Assembly (NCBI GenBank): GCA_937974245.1
Contig: CALJKV010000115.1
Coordinates: 1 to 38,866, forward strand
DNA length: 38,866 nucleotides
Reading direction: 5' to 3'
Source of the DNA: an uncultured Chloroflexota bacterium
Lineage (GTDB): Bacteria; Chloroflexota; Anaerolineae; Aggregatilineales; Phototrophicaceae
In this document: piece after piece, positions 7,044 through 14,566 of the stretch
Layout: every line of letters starts with the position of its first letter
How positions within the stretch are numbered: position 1 is the first letter of the stretch
Made by a program: the position numbers and the translations under genes
The notes under the pieces: model-generated
What the model saw: the letters and a program-made list of their open reading frames with translations, nothing else
Told to the model about the DNA's origin: nothing
Databases searched by the model: none

Positions 7044-8489
7044 ATGCCCCTGTCTTTCTGGAGGAAGCAGCGCAGCGGTGATTTGGTATTGGGGAGGCTG
7101 GGAAGCCTCCCTTTTTCACCGGTGCTGCGTGTGCCGTTTGAAGAGCGAAAAGCCCACACCCATGTCATCGGGATTTCAGGTATGGGCAAGAGCAAGTTTC
7201 TGGAGAGCTGCGTTTTCCAGGATATTGCGAATGGTCAGGGCTGTGGCCTGATTGATCCCCATTCGCTGCTGGTCGAAGATTTACTCAAGCACCTGGTCAC
7301 CCGCCACATTCTCGACAATCCCGCCATCGTGTCGCAGCTGATTTACGTTGACCCCTCACGAGAGGACTATGTTATCCCATTTAACGTGCTGGCGACCGAG
7401 GATAAACCGTATGCAGTGGCAACCAGTGTGCTGGAAGCGTTTCGCCGCACCTGGCCGGAAAGCCTGAGGGAAGCCCCACACTTTTCCAACATCATGTTCC
7501 ATGCTCTGCTGGTCCTGATTCACACCCGGATGACGTTAATGGATCTGCCGCGCCTGCTGGTCGACAAGGAGTGGCGGGATGAGCTGCTCATCCGCGCCGG
7601 AGAACCCAAGCTGACCGCGTTTTTCCACGACCGCTATGAACAGTGGGGGCGGGATGGGGCCGTGATGCGGGAGAGTACGCTCAATAAGGTGACGGCGCTG
7701 AGCATCAATCCGTATCTGGAGATCATGTTGGGACAGCAGGAGAACCATCTCGATTTCCGGGCCATCATGGATGAGGGGAAAATCCTGCTGCTGTCTCTGG
7801 GCAACAGTGATCCGGAGACTCGGCGCTTGATCGGCAGTCTGGTGGTCACGGGACTGGAGCTCGCCATGCGGCGGCGGCAGAACCGCAACCTGTGGAACTT
7901 GACGATTGACGAGTTCGCCGGGTATGTCGCCAATGAGGGATCCGCGCAAACGCTGGAACATGTACTGTCGGAGGGGCGCAAGTTTCGCATGACCATGACG
8001 GTCGCCCACCAGACCCTCTCGCAGCTCACGGCGAATATGATCGGGGCCTTGGGCAATGTTCATACGAAAATCATCTTCGGCATTGGCCGCTATGACGCGG
8101 AATACTTCGCCAAAATCACCGGGCGGGTGGACACCCAGGCGGTGAAGCGGGACCCCAAAACAGACCAGCAGCATGAGGTCTTTTCGCCCCTGGCGGAGCA
8201 GTGGGAAGACTGGACGACCCACCTCCAGCATCAGCCACCGCGCCATGCGACGATTGCCATGCACCGGCAAACTGCCGTTCGTGTAGTCACACTAGCCATT
8301 CCGATGTATCGGGCTACAGAGGAGCAGGTCAGCGCAGTGCAGGGGGAGAGCCTGAGGCGCTATGGTATCGCCTACAGCCAGGCGAAGCGCAACTTATCGG
8401 AGCGGGAGGGAAGCGCCTGGCAGGGCGTGGACTCGTTTGAGATGATCCCTGCGGGTGAGCCGGTCCCCACCATAGTCGCCAGGAATTGA
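7044..8489 (+). CDS. VirD4/TraD-like DNA-transport ATPase 2, 481 aa
   Basis: Walker A is GISGMGKS at residues 43-50 and Walker B is LTIDEFAGY near residue 291, followed by the coupling-protein motif EGRKFRMTMTVAHQ. It has the same overall design as ATPase 1 but is clearly diverged, not a recent duplicate. There is no transmembrane segment. Two HerA/VirD4-type pumps flanking one Replic_Relax gene is an unusual cassette. It may form a hetero-oligomer with ATPase 1 or act at a different step of transfer. The start is supported by a leaderless-type promoter. Confidence 0.8.
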   Translation: MPLSFWRKQRSGDLVLGRLGSLPFSPVLRVPFEERKAHTHVIGISGMGKSKFLESCVFQDIANGQGCGLIDPHSLLVEDLLKHLVTRHILDNPAIVSQLIYVDPSREDYVIPFNVLATEDKPYAVATSVLEAFRRTWPESLREAPHFSNIMFHALLVLIHTRMTLMDLPRLLVDKEWRDELLIRAGEPKLTAFFHDRYEQWGRDGAVMRESTLNKVTALSINPYLEIMLGQQENHLDFRAIMDEGKILLLSLGNSDPETRRLIGSLVVTGLELAMRRRQNRNLWNLTIDEFAGYVANEGSAQTLEHVLSEGRKFRMTMTVAHQTLSQLTANMIGALGNVHTKIIFGIGRYDAEYFAKITGRVDTQAVKRDPKTDQQHEVFSPLAEQWEDWTTHLQHQPPRHATIAMHRQTAVRVVTLAIPMYRATEEQVSAVQGESLRRYGIAYSQAKRNLSEREGSAWQGVDSFEMIPAGEPVPTIVARN

Positions 8490-8724
8490 AACCGGGGACA
8501 GCTGCAAGGATAGGGCAATCGGAAAGTGGAACTGCGTGCTATTGGTTTCCCACCACCACCTCACGCCAATCGCACACCCGTCTCGCTCGTCAAGGCTACC
8601 CCCCATTTTCGCTGGCGCGGAAAACGGGTTCCCCTCCCTGACTTCACGTCGCCGGCTGTGCCAGAGACTGGTAAGGAAAGCATGCGCTTTCCGCAAAGTG
8701 CAAAATGGAAAGGAGGTGAGAACT

Positions 8725-9003
8725 ATGGATTATCAAAAAATAGTGATTGTCGGCAACGTCACGGCTGACCCGAAATGCGAGCAGTCCAAAAAGGACGGCG
8801 CAGCCTATACGCTTTTTAGTGTTGGCGTAGAAGGAAAAGTGTTTTTCCCTATTGCGGCCTTTGGCAAGATAGGGGAGAGCGTCGCCGAATATGTGAAAAA
8901 GGGGCGACAGGTATTAGTTGAAGGTCGCGTGACGGTCAGTGAAAAAGGTCGGTTTGGGGTAGTTGCCGACCGGGTGGTCTTTGGCACATCACCGAAGCCG
9001 TGA
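8725..9003 (+). CDS. ssb: Single-stranded DNA-binding protein, short form, 92 aa
   Basis: Single OB-fold SSB: KIVIVGNVTADP at the N-terminus, FPIAAFGKIGE in the middle, then KKGRQVLVEGRV, the usual family landmarks. AGGAGGTGAG immediately upstream fixes the ATG at 8725. The protein stops right after the OB fold and lacks the flexible linker and acidic DDDIPF-type tail that recruits partners in typical SSBs (usually 110-180 aa). It binds displaced single strands during replication or transfer. The 235-bp gap before it holds only a 7-bp hairpin near 8676-8693. Confidence 0.85.
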   Translation: MDYQKIVIVGNVTADPKCEQSKKDGAAYTLFSVGVEGKVFFPIAAFGKIGESVAEYVKKGRQVLVEGRVTVSEKGRFGVVADRVVFGTSPKP

Positions 9004-9011
9004 GGTGGTGA

Positions 9012-9031
9012 CCCCCGCCTGCGGGCGGGGG
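9012..9031. terminator. GC-rich hairpin after ssb
   Basis: An 8-bp all-GC stem (9012-9019/9024-9031) with a 4-nt loop begins nine bases after the ssb stop. No T run follows, so it is at best a factor-assisted terminator or an mRNA-stabilising stem at the end of the mobilisation operon. Confidence 0.5.
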
Positions 9032-9095
9032 ATTGTCCCACCCACCCCCGATTGCCCATTTTGTTGTCCGGGCAGGGGATATGATAACCTGATAT

Positions 9096-9779
9096 ATGTC
9101 CAGCAACGATACCCCAGCACACAGGCGGTTGAAGCAACTTGTGCCACTGGTCATCCCCTTATTGGGTGCCGACCTCTCGGCGGTACTGGGGTTGCTCGGG
9201 CGCTTGGGGAGGTATGTGCTGCCAGGGCGGACGCCCGAGGGGATGTACGAGGTATTGGATTACGAGGCGGAGTTGGAGTTGTTGGACACTAAAGGCAGGA
9301 GGGCCATCCTGCATAAGCGCCAACACGTAAGATTTTTGCAGGATAATATTAGCGCGTACCAGGACAAAGCCTGGGGCGATGGGAATATCTTCGCTGACTA
9401 CAAGTGTTCACCGGGCGTTGCGGTCGATCGTTACCGCGAGGGACACCGGTATCGCATCCTGATTTCACTACGAGAGACGAAGAAGAGGGGAGAGGAGACA
9501 GTCTTTCGGATTGAGCGCACGATTGCCAATGGGTTCACGAAAGATGTGGAAGATTTCCAGACCGAGATTGACCACGTAACCCGGTCCCTGACCATGCGGA
9601 TCGTCTTCCCGAAAAAGCGCCCCCCCAGGCAGGTGACCCTGATTGAACAGAACACCACCCATAGCGTTATCCTCGATCATGAACACTATACAACCCTACC
9701 TGATGGCCGCGTGCAGGTCACCTGGAAAACCGGTAAACCGCGCGTGTTTGAAGCCTACATTCTGCGCTGGGAGTGGTAG
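9096..9779 (+). CDS. Hypothetical protein, 227 aa
   Basis: I do not recognise the family. The N-terminal 45 residues are hydrophobic or helical. The rest is beta-rich and aromatic-rich (motifs such as GHRYRILISLRE, MRIVFPKKRPP, and a final YILRWEW), suggesting a sandwich-type domain. No ribosome binding site is visible. TAACCT at 9085-9090 with TTGTTG at 9061-9066 (18-bp spacer) would start the transcript at or near the ATG. A 9-bp hairpin follows at 9785-9810. Confidence 0.6.
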   Translation: MSSNDTPAHRRLKQLVPLVIPLLGADLSAVLGLLGRLGRYVLPGRTPEGMYEVLDYEAELELLDTKGRRAILHKRQHVRFLQDNISAYQDKAWGDGNIFADYKCSPGVAVDRYREGHRYRILISLRETKKRGEETVFRIERTIANGFTKDVEDFQTEIDHVTRSLTMRIVFPKKRPPRQVTLIEQNTTHSVILDHEHYTTLPDGRVQVTWKTGKPRVFEAYILRWEW

Positions 9780-9784
9780 AGGGT

Positions 9785-9810
9785 GGTGGGCGGCAGAGAG
9801 TCCGCCCACC
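9785..9810. terminator. Hairpin between convergent genes
   Basis: Perfect 9-bp GC-rich stem (9785-9793/9802-9810) with an 8-nt loop, just past the stop of the plus-strand gene at 9779. No T run is present, so termination is only probable. Confidence 0.45.
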
Positions 9811-9913
9811 TGTGCCGCACCCGCTAGGTGCCCGTGCCACCACTCATGACGGTCTCCTTTCTCTAACTCGGAACCGGATGAGGCGGCCACCTCGGGGAAA
9901 CATGCAGGGTGAA

Positions 9914-9936
9914 CAAAAAAGCAGCTCGAAGCTGCC
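9914..9936 (-). terminator. Rho-independent terminator (minus strand)
   Basis: On the minus strand GCAGC, a 5-nt loop and GCTGC (9935-9921) are followed by TTTTTT (9920-9915). It lies just downstream of the excisionase-like gene and ends its transcript. Confidence 0.8.
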
Positions 9937-9964
9937 ATAAGTATACGCCATGACGCCAACTTTT

Positions 9965-10171
9965 TCAATCCCCCTCATCCTCCTTCTTAGGTCTGCCCAT
10001 CTTGACTTCGTCTTTGTATTTCATCACCGACACCAAGGTGGTGAACCAGTCCCGACCCGGTTTCCATCCGGCAATCTTGCCGTCCTGGAGCAAGCGTTGG
10101 ATGGTGCGTACCGAGTAACCGGACTTTTCTGCCGCCTCAGTCACCGTGATCCATTCCTGTTCACCGGCCAT
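9965..10171 (-). CDS. Excisionase-like helix-turn-helix protein, 68 aa
   Basis: The sequence ITVTEAAEKSGYSVRTIQRLLQDGKIAGWKPGRDWF is the MerR/excisionase-type winged HTH (HTH_17-like) that binds short DNA sites, seen in Xis proteins and plasmid regulators. The C-terminus is a lysine-rich tail. AGGAG four bases upstream supports the ATG at 10171. No integrase is present in the window, so a local regulator or DNA-architecture protein is more likely than true excision. Confidence 0.7.
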   Translation of the reverse strand: MAGEQEWITVTEAAEKSGYSVRTIQRLLQDGKIAGWKPGRDWFTTLVSVMKYKDEVKMGRPKKEDEGD

Positions 10172-10376
10172 GCGGCTCCTATTGGGGCGGATTGATGCAA
10201 TGTGGGAAGTAGTAGGTGAGTGATTATTCTCCTGAGCCTATAGTACAACCTTAACTGTAAGGCATTCTGAATTTGCTGACAAGCAAAACTATCCGCCTGC
10301 CGGGCACTGGAGAACGCTTGAAAGTCTGGGCTATCCGACTGGTTTCTCGCGTTGACCGGGTATGCTAATATGAGCT

Positions 10377-10640
10377 ATGGCAAAAGGGGACATGACCTTA
10401 GCGATCCACGAGGTTGCGGCGGCCGTTCGCAGGGCGAAAGAAAAGCCGGGGGATAAACGCCGGTTGGAGTTGGCGTCCAGTCTGATGTCGCTGGGGAATA
10501 TAGCCGCGGGAGCTTTGTTATTTGGACAAGCCTTTTCCGGATTTCCCTTTGATGTTCAACTGGCTGCCATTGGGTTGCTTACCCTGGCTCTGTTGTATGC
10601 AACCTCGCTGTATCTGATGAAGGGGGGTGAGCGGGTGTGA
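10377..10640 (+). CDS. Small two-pass membrane protein, 87 aa
   Basis: A charged N-terminal helix (residues 1-35) precedes two hydrophobic segments (about 38-55 and 59-79). TATGCT at 10361-10366 and TAATAT at 10366-10371 lie just before the ATG and no Shine-Dalgarno is present, so the message may be leaderless. It overlaps a second tiny membrane-protein gene by four bases, forming a two-gene unit. The small size and paired membrane proteins recall holins or membrane stress peptides, but nothing specific supports that. Confidence 0.5.
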   Translation: MAKGDMTLAIHEVAAAVRRAKEKPGDKRRLELASSLMSLGNIAAGALLFGQAFSGFPFDVQLAAIGLLTLALLYATSLYLMKGGERV

Positions 10641-10750
10641 TACCGCTGCGACCGATAGAGATTTTTCTCATTGGGTTAGTCCTGGTTGGGATAGTGATGG
10701 CGTGGGCTGCCACACACCTGGGGAAGCGAACCCCTGAGCGCAGGAGGTGA
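10637..10750 (+). CDS. Single-pass membrane microprotein, 37 aa
   Basis: A GTG start at 10637 overlaps the preceding stop (GTGTGA). GGGGGGTGA at 10622-10630 is a good ribosome binding site. The peptide is one hydrophobic helix (IFLIGLVLVGIVMAWAA) with a strongly basic tail (GKRTPERRR), so it is probably a membrane peptide with its C-terminus in the cytoplasm. Translational coupling implies it works with the 87-aa membrane protein. Confidence 0.5.
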   Translation: MIPLRPIEIFLIGLVLVGIVMAWAATHLGKRTPERRR

Positions 10751-10853
10751 GTGCGCGGCTGTTTTGCTCGTCCTGTTGCCAGGTAATTGTCGGTGTGGTC
10801 GTTTTACATTCTGCTCGCTGATGCGGTTGGAGGATATTGCTGCTGAAGATTAA

Positions 10854-11051
10854 ATGACTTATCAGACCAACACCTGTATGTATTGCCTTGAGTCCTGGTA
10901 CGGCTCTGAAGCCAGTCAGAGATTTTTCGCTAAAACGCGCGCAAACCCCGCGCAATTTCGGAAAATAGAGAAGCTCCTGCTGTACTGGAAAGTTTATAAC
11001 CCGGACTATTCATGGCGGGCTGATCGCACATCACACCGGGTGGGTGAGTGA
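10854..11051 (+). CDS. Doubtful small ORF, 65 aa
   Basis: An open frame with a CMYC motif near the N-terminus and a basic, aromatic C-terminal half. The nearest GGAGG is about 20 bases upstream, too far for normal initiation, and no family is recognised. It fills the gap between the microprotein and the structured element at 11063, which is the only reason to keep it. Confidence 0.2.
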   Translation: MTYQTNTCMYCLESWYGSEASQRFFAKTRANPAQFRKIEKLLLYWKVYNPDYSWRADRTSHRVGE

Positions 11052-11062
11052 CCCCAAGAAGT

Positions 11063-11120
11063 GTCTTCCGGCCAGCCCACATGCCAGGCTGGTGCCACCC
11101 CGTTAGAGGCCCCGGAAGAC
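11063..11120. other. Two-tier hairpin element
   Basis: Outer 9-bp perfect stem GTCTTCCGG/CCGGAAGAC (11063-11071/11112-11120) encloses a 6-bp hairpin CCAGCC/GGCTGG (11072-11077/11087-11092) stacked directly on it. There is no T run. It lies 40 bp upstream of the promoter at 11159, so it could be an RNA 3' end, a protein-binding site or part of a small RNA. Confidence 0.5.
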
Positions 11121-11158
11121 GCGAGGATTATACCGCGTGAACGGAATATCCCAATCAG

Positions 11159-11187
11159 TTGACTGGCATGGTGCAACTTGATATGCT
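11159..11187 (+). promoter_or_regulatory. Sigma70-type promoter, leaderless type
   Basis: TTGACT (11159-11164), exactly 17 bp, TATGCT (11182-11187). The ATG of the DUF2958 gene is at 11202, so the predicted leader is only about 7 nt and no ribosome binding site fits in it. Confidence 0.65.
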
Positions 11188-11201
11188 GACCATATCCCAC
11201 G

Positions 11202-11918
11202 ATGACCTGGTACAGCAAAGAACAACCGACCCCATTTGATGCTTCAGCCATTGAAGGCCTGATGTATCTGAACGGGGATACCCTGGCAGAGCGGTATCAC
11301 CAGGATCACCTCAAAGGCAAGAAATACCCCGTTATCTCCTTCCCCTCAAACCTCACGCGGGAACTGGCAGACAGCAGCCACCCCGGAGGGGTTGTCAACA
11401 TTTTTGGCGCGTTGGAACTCTGGCGCAATCAGAGCCGCGATGACGCTTTCGCGGATGCCATACGCTTTGCCGACAACTACAACTACCTGGTTGCCAGGGA
11501 AGAGGAAGATGCCCTGGTCATCGCCAACCCGCATTCAGGACACGGTTATCGTGTGCTATATGACACGCAAGCCAACCAGATCAGGAATATTCGCCGCTTT
11601 CCAGAACATGCTATGGAGTTGTTGGATGGCGTCAGCCGGGCGGCCCTCCCAGACCTGTACTCAGGAGAGGAGAAAGGGCTGGATGCCATTGTACCGGTCA
11701 AGTTCTTCACGCCGGATGCGCAGTGGACGTGGTACCCCAGTGAGTATGATGGCGAAGACACGTTTTTCGGATTGGTATCCGGGATGGAAGTTGAGCTTGG
11801 ATATTTCAGCGTGACGGAACTGGAAAGCGTGCGGGGACCTCTGGGATTGCCGGTGGAACGAGACCTGTATTTCACCCCGCAGACACTCCGGGAACTCCAA
11901 GCCTATCATCTACGCTAA
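11202..11918 (+). CDS. DUF2958-domain protein, 238 aa
   Basis: From about residue 145 to the end the sequence matches the DUF2958 pattern: VKFFTPDAQWTWY, DTFFGLVSGMEVELGYF, then ESVRGPLGLPVERDLYF. DUF2958 proteins are small, of unknown function, and common on plasmids and conjugative elements. The usual domain is about 100 aa; here it carries an extra N-terminal region of about 140 residues that I do not recognise, so this is a fusion or an extended form. It starts a cluster of three accessory genes and has its own leaderless-type promoter. Confidence 0.75.
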   Translation: MTWYSKEQPTPFDASAIEGLMYLNGDTLAERYHQDHLKGKKYPVISFPSNLTRELADSSHPGGVVNIFGALELWRNQSRDDAFADAIRFADNYNYLVAREEEDALVIANPHSGHGYRVLYDTQANQIRNIRRFPEHAMELLDGVSRAALPDLYSGEEKGLDAIVPVKFFTPDAQWTWYPSEYDGEDTFFGLVSGMEVELGYFSVTELESVRGPLGLPVERDLYFTPQTLRELQAYHLR

Positions 11919-11973
11919 CTATGACGCAGCAACACCCGAAAGTGAGGTATACCAAGCCGTGTGGGGGCAGCCC

Positions 11974-12462
11974 ATGAGTATTGAAGCGCCACGACCCACC
12001 GGCTACGGCTTCGATTTTACCGAACGAGAGCAGCTGTACTACCGGATCAGCAATAAGCGGTTTGAGGCCTTCTTCACCGATGTAGCCACCACTATCCACC
12101 GGATTGAGGTGTCTTACAACAATTATGGGGAGTTTCTATTTGTCACAGCAAGCCGAGAGACGGGGCAGGGCAGGCAGCCGGTGACATTTTACGGCGCGGG
12201 GTTTCACGAAATGCGGGAACGGTGGATCAGCCAGGAGTGGTTCTGGTACAAAGGCAACACGTATTCAGCAGCCACCAAACTGATTGTTCCTAAAGAGGAG
12301 GCCAAAGAAATCCTGGAGCGGCGGTGGGCGGAGATTGCCCCCTACGTGACGGCAGTGGAACAAACTCGGCGCGGCCAGTTGTTTGAAATGCTTGCCGATC
12401 TGACCGATGAGGATGGCGCAGTCAGTGAGATGGAGGAGTGGGGGATGGATGATTTTGAGTAA
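11974..12462 (+). CDS. Hypothetical protein, 162 aa
   Basis: No family is recognised. It is rich in aromatic residues and Glu, with a central beta-type region (IHRIEVSYNNYGEFLFVTASR) and an acidic C-terminus. The ATG at 11974 is seven bases after a GGGGG run; an in-frame GTG at 11959 is the alternative. It lies 55 bases after the DUF2958 gene on the same strand and is probably co-transcribed. Confidence 0.55.
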   Translation: MSIEAPRPTGYGFDFTEREQLYYRISNKRFEAFFTDVATTIHRIEVSYNNYGEFLFVTASRETGQGRQPVTFYGAGFHEMRERWISQEWFWYKGNTYSAATKLIVPKEEAKEILERRWAEIAPYVTAVEQTRRGQLFEMLADLTDEDGAVSEMEEWGMDDFE

Positions 12463-12482
12463 CAACCGTTCACACGCAAGGT

Positions 12483-12926
12483 ATGACCAGCAGCAAAGAA
12501 ATATCGCTACAATATGACCTGTTCACCCGGGAACTGGTGGATAACCGCACCAGCAGCCAGAGACGAGCGGATCAAGGGCGGGAGCAGCCACAACAAACAG
12601 AGATGTTCTCACAGCGTGACCTGGCACAATTTGGCGTCCGGGCGCGACCGCAGATGTCGCTATCACCACACACCAAGTTGGTGTTGATCGCGGAAGACCC
12701 GCGCACACCGGAAGAAGTGGAGCGCGACCGGCAGCGGGCAGCTGAAGCGCTGACCTACCAGATGTTCACCGGTCCAGCAGCCGGTGGAGTAGGGGAGGTT
12801 GTACCAGAGTCGGCTGATGCCGAAGTGGAAACACAGAATTCTATCCCGGACAGCCTCACAGTGATCGGGTTCCGGGTGCGGGCGAGACGAGCACGGGCCA
12901 CACTCAGAACACGAAAGACAGCGTGA
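12483..12926 (+). CDS. Hypothetical protein, 147 aa
   Basis: No family is recognised. The N-terminal 60 residues are polar and Gln/Arg-rich. The middle contains TKLVLIAEDPRTPEEVERDR and the C-terminus is very basic (VRARRARATLRTRKTA), so nucleic acid contact is possible. Its stop precedes the minus-strand terminator at 12979, so it converges with the PRTRC operon. Confidence 0.5.
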   Translation: MTSSKEISLQYDLFTRELVDNRTSSQRRADQGREQPQQTEMFSQRDLAQFGVRARPQMSLSPHTKLVLIAEDPRTPEEVERDRQRAAEALTYQMFTGPAAGGVGEVVPESADAEVETQNSIPDSLTVIGFRVRARRARATLRTRKTA

Positions 12927-12978
12927 CCACAGGACGGTACGTCCGATGCAGCAAGTATGGCTTGTCAGTTTGGCGTAC

Positions 12979-13029
12979 AAAAAATCCAGGGAGAAGTGAG
13001 TCGTCAGAATGGTGACGGTTCTCCCTGGA
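12979..13029 (-). terminator. Terminator of PRTRC operon (minus strand)
   Basis: An 11-bp perfect stem (12985-12995/13019-13029) is followed on the minus strand by TTTTTT (12984-12979). It lies 41 bases past the last gene of the operon, fixing its 3' end. The loop contains a weaker inner hairpin. Confidence 0.85.
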
Positions 13030-13070
13030 AAGGGGTGTTGACATTCGATTTGTGTACCCTCTCATGGTTT

Positions 13071-13865
13071 TCATCCTGGCTCAAGCTGCAAGCAGGCGCT
13101 GATCTCCTCCCGGTTGATGGGCAGGCTGCGCACGACCAGTTCCGTCGTCAGGATGTAGGTCAGAAAGGTCGTGATCGGCTGGCGCTGCAGCAGGCGGTAG
13201 AGATACTGCCCGACGATACAGGCCATCCAGTCATTGACCAGCAGCGACTGCTCACCGCTGACAGCCAGTTCCGCACACGAGCGATCATCCGTGATGCCCG
13301 GTTGGGACTCACTTCCATCTTCAGCCATGAGCAACCCCGGAAAGAGCAGTCCTTCCCTGGGCAGATAGGGATATTCGGTGCGTTCCTCAGCCAGATGACG
13401 GGATAACAGGTCACGATCCGCCGTGTTGCCGATGCACACCTGCCCGCTCTCGGCGTGATTGCCAGTCCCGATCAGGATGCCCTCCACTTTGTGGAGTTCC
13501 GCCCGTCCCAGATGGTTGTCGACACAGCTGATGACCAGATTGCCGCCCTGTCGCTCGAAATGCCGTTCGGCATTCACCATCTCCGGTATCCAGGCGACAT
13601 CCAGCCCAAGCGCCAGGTTGAGCCGTCTGCCCACGACTTCGACCTTGAACTGGCCGACATCGCCCGGCGCGAACAGCTGCCGTCCGACGTTGGATTCTTC
13701 CACACGGTCGGGGTCGATCAGGATGATGCGCGGCACATGCTGGCGGTTCTCTCTCATGGCATACGCCATGCGTCCAGCCAATCGTGCCACCTGAGCACCG
13801 GTGCCACCCAATCCAACGATTGTGATGGTCCTGATGTAGATGTGCGGATTGAATATCCCGTTCAT
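13071..13865 (-). CDS. E1-like ThiF-family enzyme of PRTRC system, 264 aa
   Basis: Adenylating enzyme of the ThiF/MoeB/E1 superfamily: GLGGTG nucleotide-binding loop at residues 18-23, IDPDRVEESNVGRQ at 50-63 (the D-x-D and SN-x-x-RQ motif that binds ATP-Mg), SCVDN at 113-117. Candidate thiol-carrying cysteines are C144 and C197 (DRSCAEL). The family activates the C-terminal glycine of a ubiquitin-like protein. It starts inside the stop of the E2-like gene (ATGA), so the two are made together. In PRTRC clusters a ThiF protein is a standard member. It is the last gene before the operon terminator. Confidence 0.85.
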   Translation of the reverse strand: MNGIFNPHIYIRTITIVGLGGTGAQVARLAGRMAYAMRENRQHVPRIILIDPDRVEESNVGRQLFAPGDVGQFKVEVVGRRLNLALGLDVAWIPEMVNAERHFERQGGNLVISCVDNHLGRAELHKVEGILIGTGNHAESGQVCIGNTADRDLLSRHLAEERTEYPYLPREGLLFPGLLMAEDGSESQPGITDDRSCAELAVSGEQSLLVNDWMACIVGQYLYRLLQRQPITTFLTYILTTELVVRSLPINREEISACLQLEPG

Positions 13866-14566
13866 GGTGACTGTCCTGACACCTGTCCCAGCGTTTTGCG
13901 GGTGGGCAGCAGATCCCCGCGCGGATAGACCCGGGCGTGACGTTTCTCCAGATCGATGAAGTGCTCCCGCACATCACGGGGAAAGCGTTTGCTCTTGCCC
14001 GAAACCGCGTGGTCGCCAAACGGCGATCCCAGGAGCAGTCCCCAGTCTTCCGCCAGGGATGTTCCCGCCAATGCGGCATCGGATACGGTCCTGACCGATC
14101 CCCAGCAGATTGCCGCTGAACTGTAGACGTTGGGCAGCGGGGCATGAAAGAGCGGCCAGTCGTGGCTCTCCGGGCGTTTCTTCACGGCGTACACCAGGTA
14201 GGTCGGGTCGCGGTTCTCCCGTGTCTGGCGGATGAGGATCAGCCCTGGCAGCGGGATACGCAGTGGGGCATCCGAGCCATCCAGGTACACGCCGGTCTGC
14301 TGCGGTCTGCGGTATTCGGCGATCGTACAGACCACGCCTTCGTAGCGGACGAACAGCGTGTCGCCTGTCAGGAGGCCGGTGTCATAGGTCACCTTGGCGG
14401 CCAGCGCCAGCGCGACCTGAGCCGGATCGACCGGGTACTCGGAGATGAGGTCGCCATCGCGCTTGCGCAGCATCACGCCGAACGAGTAGAAATCGAGGGA
14501 GAGCGCGGGCTGCTCAGTCAGGGCGGTCTGCAAGGCGCGGCCATGCCAGTCGGATGGGCCGATCAT
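13862..14566 (-). CDS. PRTRC system protein B-like, putative E2-fold protein, 234 aa
   Basis: The segment LFHAPLPNVY (residues 139-148), the following AAICWGS with C154, and SPFGDH with H186 match the layout of PRTRC protein B, which Pfam places in Prok-E2_D, a prokaryotic E2-like ubiquitin-conjugation family. C154 is the candidate catalytic cysteine that would take the activated Ubl from the ThiF protein. GGAAGGAAGG eight bases before the ATG at 14566 fixes the start against an upstream ATG at 14605. The gene overlaps its upstream neighbour by 53 bases and the ThiF gene by four. E2 activity is inferred from family membership, not shown. Confidence 0.7.
   Translation of the reverse strand: MIGPSDWHGRALQTALTEQPALSLDFYSFGVMLRKRDGDLISEYPVDPAQVALALAAKVTYDTGLLTGDTLFVRYEGVVCTIAEYRRPQQTGVYLDGSDAPLRIPLPGLILIRQTRENRDPTYLVYAVKKRPESHDWPLFHAPLPNVYSSAAICWGSVRTVSDAALAGTSLAEDWGLLLGSPFGDHAVSGKSKRFPRDVREHFIDLEKRHARVYPRGDLLPTRKTLGQVSGQSP

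Noticed and set aside
9965..10171. True phage or ICE excisionase
   Set aside because: The HTH fold fits, but no tyrosine integrase or att site is visible, so only an excisionase-like regulator is claimed.
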